A stretch of 13,157 bases of DNA from Actinomycetes bacterium (GTDB lineage Bacteria > Actinomycetota > CALGFH01). Position numbers and translations under genes: made by a program. Positions 1 to 7,650 of this stretch are shown piece after piece. Positions within the stretch are counted from its first letter, which is position 1; each line of letters starts with the position of its first letter. Location of the stretch: positions 1 through 13,157 of the forward strand of contig JASLBL010000290.1 of NCBI GenBank assembly GCA_030146615.1, written 5' to 3'. The notes under the pieces were generated by a model, which saw only the letters and a list, made by a program, of their open reading frames with translations, was not told the origin of the DNA and did no database searches.

Positions 1-401
1 CGGCAGTCGCACCTCAGCCCACCTTCGAGAGCACTTGCGGACCTGAACGGCCTGGCCAGGAAACGGTACCGACAGGCCACCAGAACGTTTGCGGCAGGCC
101 GGTGCCTGGGCGGGATGCGCAAAGTTCCACCAGTTGTCGTAGGCGCGGTCGAGCTGGCGGAGCACCTGCTGGGCGCTCTGGGCGGGCAGGTCGGCCAGCC
201 ACGGCAGGTCCGCGCGGGCCTCGGTGAGGTGGCGGCACTGCTCGGCCGACCGAACCGTCAAAGCACGCTGCTGCCAGGCGAACCGGCGCTGCTCCAATGC
301 CAGATTCCACACCGCACGGCAGGAGTGACCCAGCCGGCCAGCCGTTCTGCCTGGCCTGGGGTCGGGTAGGCGCGGTACCGCCGGCCAGAGTCAGCGTGCA
401 T
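1..401 (-). pseudogene. tnpB: TnpB N-terminal part, frameshifted and cut by window edge
   Basis: This is the start of a TnpB (RNA-guided nuclease of IS200/IS605-superfamily elements), read leftward from an ATG at 401-399. The first residues, including RRYRAYPTPGQAERLAG, match the N-terminus of the intact TnpB at 7651 (RYRLYPTPAQEEVLLG). Homology then continues in another frame: GHSCRAVWNLALEQRR, then AEQCRHLTEARADLPWLA, open to base 1. The two copies align codon for codon (18 residues from YPTP to VWN in both) if one base is missing in the CCC run at 329-331, so the lesion looks like a one-base loss from a C4 run. The catalytic RuvC part lies outside the window, so its state is unknown. The copies are similar but clearly diverged, so this is an independent element of the same family, not a recent duplicate. 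A sequencing error in the homopolymer cannot be excluded. Confidence 0.8.
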
Positions 402-408
402 GGCGCCC

Positions 409-414
409 AGTATC
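409..414 (-). promoter_or_regulatory. Possible -10 box of the degenerate tnpB
   Basis: GATACT on the minus strand lies 7 nt before the ATG at 401. That matches the spacing of a leaderless actinobacterial transcript and resembles the -10 of the intact tnpB at 7639-7644. No convincing -35 box is visible. Confidence 0.25.
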
Positions 415-464
415 TCCGGTTCATGGGACAGGACGGACGGGAACGGGGGTGGACCCACCAGGGG

Positions 465-470
465 TAGGCT
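465..470 (+). promoter_or_regulatory. Likely -10 box for the biotin ligase gene (near-leaderless)
   Basis: TAGGCT fits the actinobacterial TANNNT -10 consensus and ends 9 nt before the ATG at 480. A transcript starting about 7 nt downstream would have a leader of 0-3 nt. There is no Shine-Dalgarno sequence between the box and the ATG, which fits leaderless translation. The -35 region is not recognisable. Confidence 0.45.
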
Positions 471-479
471 GCGCCGGTC

Positions 480-1280
480 ATGGAAGCGGTCGACGCCAGC
501 TGGGCCCGGCGGGCCCTGCCCGGGTTCTTCAGCCCCCTCGAGGTGGTGGCCAGCGTGCCCACCACCATGGCCAGGGCGGCCGAGCTGGCCGCGGCCGGCG
601 AGCCCGAGGGGGCGACGGTGCTGGCCGAGGAGCAGACCGAGGGCCGGGGCCGCCTGGGCCGCGTCTGGATGGCCCCGCCGGGCAGCTCGCTGCTGGTCTC
701 GGTGGTGCTGCGGCCCCCGATGGCCACCGACGCGGTGTGGCTGACGGTGGCCGCCGCCGGGGCGGCCTTGGCCGGGGCGGTCGACGAGGTCGCCCCCCGG
801 GCGGCCCCGGCCGGGCTCAAGTGGCCCAACGACCTGGAGCTCGGTGGCCGCAAGGCGGCCGGGCTGCTGGCCGAGGCCCAGCTCGAGGGGGGCCGGCTGG
901 GGGCGGTGCTGCTCGGCATGGGGGTCAACGTCGGCCAGGGGCAGGACGACTTCCCGCCCCAGGTGGCCGGCCGGGCGACCAGCGTCAGCCTGGCCGCCGG
1001 GACCCCGGTCGACCGGGGCGACCTGCTGGCCGCCTGGGCCGGCCGGTTCCTGGACGGCTACGCCGAGCTGTGTGCCGGACGGCCCGGGCCGGTGCTGGCC
1101 GCCTACCGCGAGCGCCTGGTCACCATCGGCCGCCAGGTCCGGGCCGACCGCGTCGGGGCCGAGCCGGTGGTCGGCACCGCCGTCGACCTGACCCCGGCCG
1201 GCGCCCTGGTCGTCCAGACCCCCTCCGGGGCCAGGGTCCAGGTCCTGGCCGCCGACGTCCACCACCTACGGGGCGTCTAG
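480..1280 (+). CDS. birA: Biotin--[biotin carboxyl-carrier protein] ligase, monofunctional
   Basis: It activates biotin to biotinoyl-5'-AMP and transfers it to the conserved lysine of biotin carboxyl-carrier domains in the cytoplasm. The 266-residue product carries the family signatures: the biotin/AMP loop GRGRLGR (55-61), KWPND (114-118), Lys125 in RKAAGLL, and GMGVNV (146-151). A small C-terminal SH3-like domain follows from about residue 220. There is no N-terminal helix-turn-helix domain, so this is a group I enzyme without the repressor function of E. coli BirA. The ATG at 480 is chosen because a -10 box ends 9 nt upstream and the family fold begins soon after. Its likely substrate is the carboxylase alpha subunit at 4611-6314. 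Its stop codon overlaps that of the convergent lipoprotein gene in CTAG. The family assignment is firm; the symbol follows common usage. Confidence 0.95.
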   Translation: MEAVDASWARRALPGFFSPLEVVASVPTTMARAAELAAAGEPEGATVLAEEQTEGRGRLGRVWMAPPGSSLLVSVVLRPPMATDAVWLTVAAAGAALAGAVDEVAPRAAPAGLKWPNDLELGGRKAAGLLAEAQLEGGRLGAVLLGMGVNVGQGQDDFPPQVAGRATSVSLAAGTPVDRGDLLAAWAGRFLDGYAELCAGRPGPVLAAYRERLVTIGRQVRADRVGAEPVVGTAVDLTPAGALVVQTPSGARVQVLAADVHHLRGV

Positions 1281-2143
1281 CGGCCCACCCAGACCGGGAG
1301 CTCGACCGAGTAGACGATCTTGCCGTCCTCGGCCGAGACCTCGAAGGCCTCCACCGTCCAGGCGTGGGGCGAGGCCGGCGGGGTGAAGCTGAGCAGGCCC
1401 GAGAACGGCCCCCGGCCCGGGGCGCCCTCGGCCGCGGTGGCGTGGCCCTGGGCCATGACCTGCCCCCGGTCGTCGCGCAGGCGCAGGCCGACCGTGCCCT
1501 CGTACACGCTGGCCTCGCCCTTGACGACCAGCCGGTCGCCCCGGACCAGGGCCCCGGGGGCCGGCTCGGCCAGGGCGATCGGGGCCAGGGGGAGGGAGGC
1601 GTCGCGGGCCAGCGGCTTGGCCACGGCCCGGCCGTCGACCCGGACCAGCACCCGCCGCACCGTCGGGAACTGGGTCAGGGTGTGGACCAGGGCCTGGAGC
1701 GGCCAGCGCCGGGCCGCGGCCGGCCGGGCGGCCAGCCCGGTGCCGGACAGCTCGACCGTGGCCGTCCCCTGGTCGAGCTGGACGCCTAGCAGCCGGGCGC
1801 CGGCCGCGAAGGGCCGGCGGGCGCCGGGGCAGTAGGGCTCGCCGTCGAGCAGCTCGGCCACCGCGGCCGCGGCCACCGCCCTGGTGTAGGGGACCGGGTG
1901 CCACTCGGGGGCCAGGTAGCGTCGTCCCCTGAAGGTCCGTAGGTAGTAGACGGCCAGGTTGAGGTGGCGGCCGCTGAGGTGGCTGTCGCGCTGCTTGACC
2001 GGGGCCGCCTTGGGGCGGGCCGCGCCGGTGGTGGTGGTCGCGGCCTGCTCGCCGGCGGACCCCCCCTCCCGGGCCGGGTCGGCGCAGCCGGCCAGCGCCC
2101 AGAGCAGCCCGAAGCAGGCCAGACCGGCCGTCAGGCGTCGCAT
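1277..2143 (-). CDS. Lipoprotein with GerMN and Gmad2 (spore-germination-type) domains
   Basis: This is a predicted exported lipoprotein of 288 residues. The N-terminus MRRL is followed by a hydrophobic stretch and the lipobox ALAGC (residues 16-20, lipidated Cys20), then a low-complexity Ala/Thr/Gly linker to about residue 55. Residues about 60-172 look like a GerMN domain, ending in VRRVLVRVDGR. Residues about 187-285 fit the Gmad2 immunoglobulin-like domain found with GerMN, with PAPGALVRGDRLVVKGEA and a terminal VELPVW strand. Similar GerMN lipoproteins occur in non-sporulating actinobacteria, where their role (envelope or peptidoglycan association) is unsettled. The start at 2143 gives a proper signal peptide. 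The in-frame ATG at 2200 would add 19 residues ahead of it and is disfavoured. AGGA lies only 2 nt before the ATG at 2143 and GGGGGG sits slightly upstream. No function beyond the envelope is inferred. Confidence 0.85.
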   Translation of the reverse strand: MRRLTAGLACFGLLWALAGCADPAREGGSAGEQAATTTTGAARPKAAPVKQRDSHLSGRHLNLAVYYLRTFRGRRYLAPEWHPVPYTRAVAAAAVAELLDGEPYCPGARRPFAAGARLLGVQLDQGTATVELSGTGLAARPAAARRWPLQALVHTLTQFPTVRRVLVRVDGRAVAKPLARDASLPLAPIALAEPAPGALVRGDRLVVKGEASVYEGTVGLRLRDDRGQVMAQGHATAAEGAPGRGPFSGLLSFTPPASPHAWTVEAFEVSAEDGKIVYSVELPVWVGR

Positions 2144-2251
2144 CGTCCTGGCCCCCCAGCGCCCAGAACCGGGCCACGGCAGCCCGGTGACGTCTACCAT
2201 CCATCACGCTGGTTGCGAATCCACAACGGCGCGGCCTCAGAGGAGGGAAGG
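2144..2251. promoter_or_regulatory. Divergent intergenic region between lipoprotein and PH-domain genes
   Basis: This 108-base stretch must hold the promoters of both divergent genes. On the plus strand TACCAT (2195-2200) fits TANNNT. TTG-containing blocks such as TTGCGA near 2213 are weak -35 candidates. I see no strong inverted repeat or operator. The region next to the PH-domain gene ends in a good ribosome binding site. Confidence 0.3.
2241..2247 (+). promoter_or_regulatory. Ribosome binding site that sets a TTG start
   Basis: AGGAGGG at 2241-2247 ends 4 nt before TTG at 2252-2254. No in-frame ATG or GTG lies at a suitable distance. This Shine-Dalgarno sequence is the main reason for reading the PH-domain gene from TTG, not from the long upstream extension that overlaps the lipoprotein gene. 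Confidence 0.7.
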
Positions 2252-2938
2252 TTGGCGTTCCCGGAGCGGCTGCTGTCCGAGGACGAGGAGCTGATCTACG
2301 ACCTGCGGCCGCACTGGCTGACCCTGGTCGTGCCGGCGCTGCTCACGATCGCGGTGGTGGTCGCGGTCGGGGCCCTGTGGGTGGTCATGCCGGCTGGCGA
2401 CCTCCAGCAGCCGGGCCGGATGGCCGTCGGCGTCCTCGGCCTGGTGGTGCTGCTGGCGACCGTGGTCGGGCGGGTCCTGCGCTGGGCGACCACCCACTTC
2501 GTGCTCACCACCGAGCGGCTGATCTTCCGCTCCGGGGTGGTGGCCAAGTTCGGCCGCGAGATCCCGCTGGAGCGGATCAACGACGTCACCTTCTCCCAGT
2601 CACTGTTCGAGCGGATGATCGGCGCCGGCGACCTCCTGCTCGAGTCGGCCGGGGAGCACGGCCAGTCCCGCTTCTCCAACATCCGCGACCCCGAGGCCGT
2701 CCAGCTGGAGATCTACCGCCAGATGGAGGCCAACGACCGCCGCCGCGCCGGCTACGCCACCACCCAGCCCAACCCGGTGGTCGCCGACCGCACCCCGACC
2801 CCGCCCACCCACACCCCGCCGGCCGGTTCGCGAACCCCCCTCGACGACCTGGAGCGCCTGGCCAACCTCCGCGACCGCGGCGCCGTCACCGAGGAGGAGT
2901 TCCAGCGCATGAAGCGGGAGCTGCTGGACCGGATGTGA
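2252..2938 (+). CDS. Membrane protein with bacterial PH (bPH2) and C-terminal SHOCT domains
   Basis: This is a 228-residue predicted inner-membrane protein. Residues 1-20 are an acidic cytoplasmic lead. Two hydrophobic segments follow (about 22-46 and 57-77), and then a bPH2/YdbS-type domain (about 78-158) with the recognisable stretch THFVLTTERLIFRSGVVAKFGREIPLERINDVTFSQSLFERMIGAGDLLLESAG (residues 81-133, quoted in overlapping pieces: THFVLTTERLIFRSG, REIPLERINDV, GAGDLLLES). A Pro/Thr-rich linker (about 172-195) leads to a SHOCT motif: DDLERLANLRDRGAVTEEEF with KRELL following (about 198-225). The combination is common in actinobacteria. bPH2 proteins are linked to membrane stress, and SHOCT tails are thought to mediate oligomerisation, but the role here is unknown. 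The TTG start is set by AGGAGGG. Confidence 0.85.
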   Translation: MAFPERLLSEDEELIYDLRPHWLTLVVPALLTIAVVVAVGALWVVMPAGDLQQPGRMAVGVLGLVVLLATVVGRVLRWATTHFVLTTERLIFRSGVVAKFGREIPLERINDVTFSQSLFERMIGAGDLLLESAGEHGQSRFSNIRDPEAVQLEIYRQMEANDRRRAGYATTQPNPVVADRTPTPPTHTPPAGSRTPLDDLERLANLRDRGAVTEEEFQRMKRELLDRM

Positions 2939-3010
2939 GGGCGGCCGGCCGGCGGGTCAGGGGCCGCGAGGGTCGACGGGAAGGTTGTCGAAGGTCCCGG
3001 TGAGGGCGTC

Positions 3011-3044
3011 GGACCGTCGGCGACGATGATCACCCCGACGGTCC
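3011..3044. repeat. Perfect 10-bp inverted repeat in the carboxylase promoter region
   Basis: GGACCGTCGG (3011-3020) and CCGACGGTCC (3035-3044) are exact reverse complements separated by 14 nt. The right arm covers the place expected for the -35 box of the promoter whose -10 is at 3055-3060. It could be an operator for a dimeric regulator of the carboxylase operon. A terminator for the upstream gene is less likely: it lies 73 nt after that stop and has no T-tract. Confidence 0.6.
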
Positions 3045-3054
3045 CCGACACCGG

Positions 3055-3060
3055 TAGGAT
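3055..3060 (+). promoter_or_regulatory. Likely -10 box of the carboxylase operon (leaderless)
   Basis: TAGGAT fits TANNNT and ends 6 nt before the GTG at 3067, so transcription would start at or next to the start codon. No Shine-Dalgarno sequence lies in the 6-nt gap, in line with leaderless translation. The inverted repeat at 3011-3044 lies just upstream. Confidence 0.5.
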
Positions 3061-3066
3061 CAAGCC

Positions 3067-4610
3067 GTGACCGAACCAGCGGCGGAGCGGCCGGAGCCGG
3101 CGTTGCGGGCGCTGGCCAAGCAGGCCAGGGCCGGCGGGGCCGAGCGCTACCACGCCAAGGCCAGGGAGCGGGGCAAGCTGTTCGTGCGGGAGCGGCTGGC
3201 CCGGCTGCTCGACGCGGCCGACGGGTTCGTGGAGGACGGGCTGCTGGCCAACGCGCTGGCCGGGGACCTGCCGGCCGACGGGGTGGTCACCGGGATCGGC
3301 GCCGTCGGCGGGCGCACGGTGGCGGTGATGGCCAACGACTCGACCGTCAAGGCGGGGTCGTGGGGGGCCAGGACGGTGGAGAAGATCCTCCGCATCCAGG
3401 AGTACGCGCTGCGCCACGAGGTCCCCATGCTGTGGCTGGTCGACTCGGCCGGGGCCCGGATCACCGACCAGGTGGAGATGTTCCCCGGCCGCCGCGGGGC
3501 CGGGAAGATCTTCTACAACCAGGTCCGGCTGTCGGGCCGGGTGCCGCAGATCTGCTGCCTGTTCGGGCCGTCGGCGGCCGGGGGGGCCTACATCCCGGCG
3601 TTCTGCGACGTGGTCTTCATGGTCGAGGGCAACGCCTCCATGTACCTTGGCTCGCCCCGCATGGCCGAGATGGTGATCGGCGAGAAGACCACCCTGGAGG
3701 AGATGGGCGGGGCGGCCATGCACTGCCAGGTGTCGGGCTGCGGCGACCTGCTCTGCGCCGACGAGGACGAGGCCATCCAGGCCGCCCGCCGCTACCTGTC
3801 CTACTTCCCGGGGAACTGGCGGGGCGACCCACCGGCCGAGCCCCCTCGCGGGCCGGCGTATGCCGGGCCGGTAGCTCCGCTGGTCCCGACCGACGAGTCG
3901 CAGCCGTTCGACGTCTACCCGCTGGTCGCGGCCGTGCTCGACACCGAGAGCTTCTTCGAGATCAAGCGCGAGTTCGCCCCCGAGGTGGTCTGCGGGCTCG
4001 GCCGGATCGAGGGCCGGGCCGTCGGCGTGGTGGCCAACCAGCCGATGGTCAAGGGCGGGGTCCTGTTCGTCGACTCGGCCGACAAGGTGGCCCGGTTCGT
4101 GTGGCTGTGCGACGCCTTCAACCTGCCGCTGGTGTTCCTGGCCGACGTGCCCGGGTTCATGATCGGGACCGAGGTCGAGCGCCAGGGCATCATCCGCCAC
4201 GGGGCCAAGCTGATCACCGCGGTCAGCGAGGCCACCGTGCCCAAGCTGTGCGTGGTCGTCCGCAAGGCGTATGGGGCCGGGCTGTACGCCATGGCCGGGC
4301 CCGGGTTCGAGCCCGACGCCACCCTAGCCCTGCCCACCGCGTCGATCGCGGTCATGGGCCCGGAGGCGGCCGTCAACGCCGTCTACTACAACAAGCTGGC
4401 CGCACTCGGTGAGGCCGAGCGGCCGGCCGAGGTGGAGCGGCTCCAGCGGGAGTACCGCGAGGACGTCGACCTGGTCCGGCTGGCCGCCGACCTGGTCGTG
4501 GACGCGGTCGTCGACCCCGAGGACCTCCGGGCCGAGCTGGCCCGGCGCCTGGCCGCGGCGGCTGGAAAAGACCGGAAGTTCACCCGCCGCCGGCACGGGG
4601 TGCCTCCGGT

Positions 4611-4614
<4 letters not shown>
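3067..4614 (+). CDS. Acyl-CoA carboxylase, carboxyltransferase (beta) subunit
   Basis: It transfers the carboxyl group from carboxybiotin on the alpha subunit to an acyl-CoA in the cytoplasm. The 515 residues match the usual length of propionyl/methylcrotonyl-type beta subunits. The N-half carries VDSAGARI (125-132) and the first oxyanion-hole block GPSAAGGAYIPA (167-178). The C-half carries NQPMVKGG, a DVPGFMIG-type loop, and the second block RKAYGAGLYAMAGPGF (around 399-414). The second block reads GAGLYAM, not the GAGNYGM typical of classical methylcrotonyl-CoA carboxylase, so acetyl-, propionyl- or another acyl-CoA is possible and the substrate is left open. The GTG start lies 6 nt after a -10 box. 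The stop overlaps the alpha subunit's ATG as ATGA, implying translational coupling and a fixed ratio of subunits. Confidence 0.93.
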
Positions 4615-6312
<1,698 letters not shown>

Positions 6313-6314
<2 letters not shown>

Positions 6315-6318
6315 GAGG
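6313..6318 (+). promoter_or_regulatory. Strong Shine-Dalgarno sequence without a standard start at the usual distance
   Basis: AGGAGG overlaps the carboxylase alpha stop (TAG 6312-6314). The next in-frame ATG for the RsbW-like gene is at 6345, 26 nt after the motif. In the usual 5-9 nt window that frame has only ATC (6324) and CGG. The nearer GGAAG (6335-6339) has correct spacing to ATG 6345. Confidence 0.4.
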
Positions 6319-6344
6319 TTGTCATCCGGTCGTCGGAAGCGGGG

Positions 6345-6755
6345 ATGTTGGAGGCGCAGGGACGTCGGGAGTTCAGCGGGCAGGCCGACCAGGTTGCTGC
6401 GGCTCGCCGGTTCGTTGCCTCCGCCATCCACGGCGGTGGTCCCGTCCGCGATGTCAGCCGGCTCCTGGTCAGTGAGGCGGCGACCAACGCCGTCCTCCAT
6501 TCGGCGTCGGGGAACGGCGGCACCTTTGAGGTCGCGTACCTGATCTCCGACCACCTGCTCCGGGTCGAGGTCCACGACGGCGGCGGGCCGACCAGCCCCC
6601 GCCGGCGGGTCCACCACCTGGAGGCGATGACCGGCCGGGGGCTCGACCTGTTCGACGCCCTGTCGGACCGCTGGGGCGTGGACGGCAGCCCGGACGGCTG
6701 GACGGTCTGGTTCGAGCTCGACCTGGCCGGCGACCGGGCCCGCAGCGACGCCTAG
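6345..6755 (+). CDS. RsbW/SpoIIAB-like ATP-binding anti-sigma regulatory kinase
   Basis: This is a compact GHKL (HATPase_c_2) protein of 136 residues. The N-box is VSEAATNAVLHS (Glu44, Asn48), the G1 box is VHDGGG (Asp78, Gly80), and the G2 region is TGRGLDLFDALSDRWGV (from about 96). Family members bind a sigma factor or phosphorylate an STAS anti-anti-sigma protein on Ser/Thr. Many actinobacterial relatives have no known partner. ATG 6345 is preceded at 5 nt by GGAAG. The frame is open back to 6315, so a non-standard ATC start at 6324, placed well after AGGAGG, would add 7 residues but is not preferred. It follows the carboxylase operon by 30 nt and may be co-transcribed. Its stop overlaps that of the convergent enoyl-CoA hydratase. 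No STAS partner is visible. A SpoIIE-type phosphatase and an ECF sigma gene lie to the right. Confidence 0.87.
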   Translation: MLEAQGRREFSGQADQVAAARRFVASAIHGGGPVRDVSRLLVSEAATNAVLHSASGNGGTFEVAYLISDHLLRVEVHDGGGPTSPRRRVHHLEAMTGRGLDLFDALSDRWGVDGSPDGWTVWFELDLAGDRARSDA

Positions 6756-7555
6756 CCCCAGTCGGGGTCGCGCTTCTCCACCCAGGCGGCGATGCCCTCG
6801 CGGCGGTCATCGGACTCGACGGCCCGGCGCCAGGCCTGGTCCTCGACCTCCATCGCCGCCTCCACCGGCAGGTCGCCGCCCACCTCGAGGGCCCACTTGG
6901 CCATCCGGACGGCGGTCGGGGCGTTGCCGGCGATCTCGGCCGCCAGAGCGGTAGCCGCGGCCAGCACCTCGGCTCGGGGGACGACCCGGTCGGCCAGGCC
7001 GAGCCGCCGGGCCTCCTCGGCCCCGACCCGGCGGCCGGTCAGCACCAGGTCCCGGGCCGCCGAGCGGCCGACCCGGCGGACCAGCAGCTGGGTGCCGCCG
7101 CCGGCCGGGACGAGGCCGAGGCGGACCTCGGGGAGCCCGAAGACGGCGTCGTCGCCCGCCACCACCAGGTCGCAGGCCAGGGCCAGCTCGGCCCCGCCGC
7201 CGAGGGCGAACCCGGACACGGCGGCCACCGTCGGCAGCGGGCAGCGCCGGACGGCCCCGAACCCGCGCCGGAACGCCTCCCGCTGCACGAACCAGTCGTG
7301 GTCGTCGAAGCCGGCCCGCTGCTTGAGGTCGGCCCCGACGCAGAAGGCCCGCTCCCCGGCACCGGTCAGGACCACCGCCCGCACCCCCGGGTCGGTGGCC
7401 AGCGGCTCGAACGCCTCGGCGAGCTCGACGGCCAGCTCGGTCGAGATCGCGTTCAGCGCGTCGGGCCGGTCGAGGGTCACGGTGGCCACCCGCCCGGCCA
7501 CCTCCACCCGGACCAGTGGTCGGTCCTCAGGGGGCCTACCCCCGAGGCCCCCCAT
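6752..7555 (-). CDS. Enoyl-CoA hydratase/isomerase family protein (crotonase fold)
   Basis: It hydrates or otherwise transforms an enoyl-CoA. The 267-residue product has the core crotonase sites: TLDRPDALNAIS near the N-terminus, the oxyanion-hole stretch AFCVGADLKQR (70-80), GGGAELALACD with Glu123, and LPEVRLGLVPAGGGTQ with Glu143. Both catalytic glutamates of the hydratase reaction (rat Glu144 and Glu164 equivalents) are present, so water addition is plausible. The natural acyl chain is unknown. The start ATG at 7555-7553 is supported by the insertion-site reconstruction, which makes it overlap the ancestral stop of the epimerase gene (TAATG). A longer reading frame upstream runs into the transposon and is spurious. 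The element now directly precedes the ATG, with no Shine-Dalgarno sequence, so expression may be low or depend on outward transcription from the element. Confidence 0.92.
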   Translation of the reverse strand: MGGLGGRPPEDRPLVRVEVAGRVATVTLDRPDALNAISTELAVELAEAFEPLATDPGVRAVVLTGAGERAFCVGADLKQRAGFDDHDWFVQREAFRRGFGAVRRCPLPTVAAVSGFALGGGAELALACDLVVAGDDAVFGLPEVRLGLVPAGGGTQLLVRRVGRSAARDLVLTGRRVGAEEARRLGLADRVVPRAEVLAAATALAAEIAGNAPTAVRMAKWALEVGGDLPVEAAMEVEDQAWRRAVESDDRREGIAAWVEKRDPDWG

Positions 7556-7558
7556 TAC
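7555..7558 (+). other. Insertion target / candidate TAM of the tnpB element
   Basis: TTAC lies immediately left of the element. TTAC is the target tetranucleotide of IS608, and TnpB TAMs match the element's target. Joining it to 8928 rebuilds an intact TAATG junction between two genes, which supports this as the true insertion point. Confidence 0.65.
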
Positions 7559-7574
7559 CACGTCCGCGGCGTGG
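7558..7574 (+). repeat. Left-end hairpin of the tnpB element
   Basis: CCACG (7558-7562) pairs with CGTGG (7570-7574) around a 7-nt loop that itself contains CCGCGG. It sits right next to the TTAC target, as expected of a left-end structure in the IS200/IS605 superfamily. A second small hairpin follows (CTCGGCC 7579-7585 with GGC 7590-7592 and CGAG 7596-7599, TTCG in the loop). Confidence 0.45.
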
Positions 7575-7638
7575 GGTCCTCGGCCTTCGGGCCTGCGAGC
7601 ACACGCCGCTCCCTCCCTTCGTTGTCGCAGGTAGATGC

Positions 7639-7644
7639 TAGGTT
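7639..7644 (+). promoter_or_regulatory. Likely -10 box of the intact tnpB (leaderless)
   Basis: TAGGTT ends 6 nt before the ATG at 7651, the same arrangement as TAGGAT before the carboxylase GTG at 3067. No ribosome binding site is present. TTGTCG at 7622-7627 is too close (11 nt) to be a standard -35 box. Confidence 0.45.
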
Positions 7645-7650
7645 CAGCGG

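Noticed and set aside
2941..2953. GCCGGCCGGC-rich palindrome after the PH-domain gene as a terminator
   Set aside because: No T-tract and self-complementary only through simple GC repeats; such runs are common in this composition.
2752..4200. Minus-strand open frame (482 codons) opposite the carboxylase beta gene
   Set aside because: His/Asp/Gly-rich composition and no motif; antisense shadow of the beta subunit.
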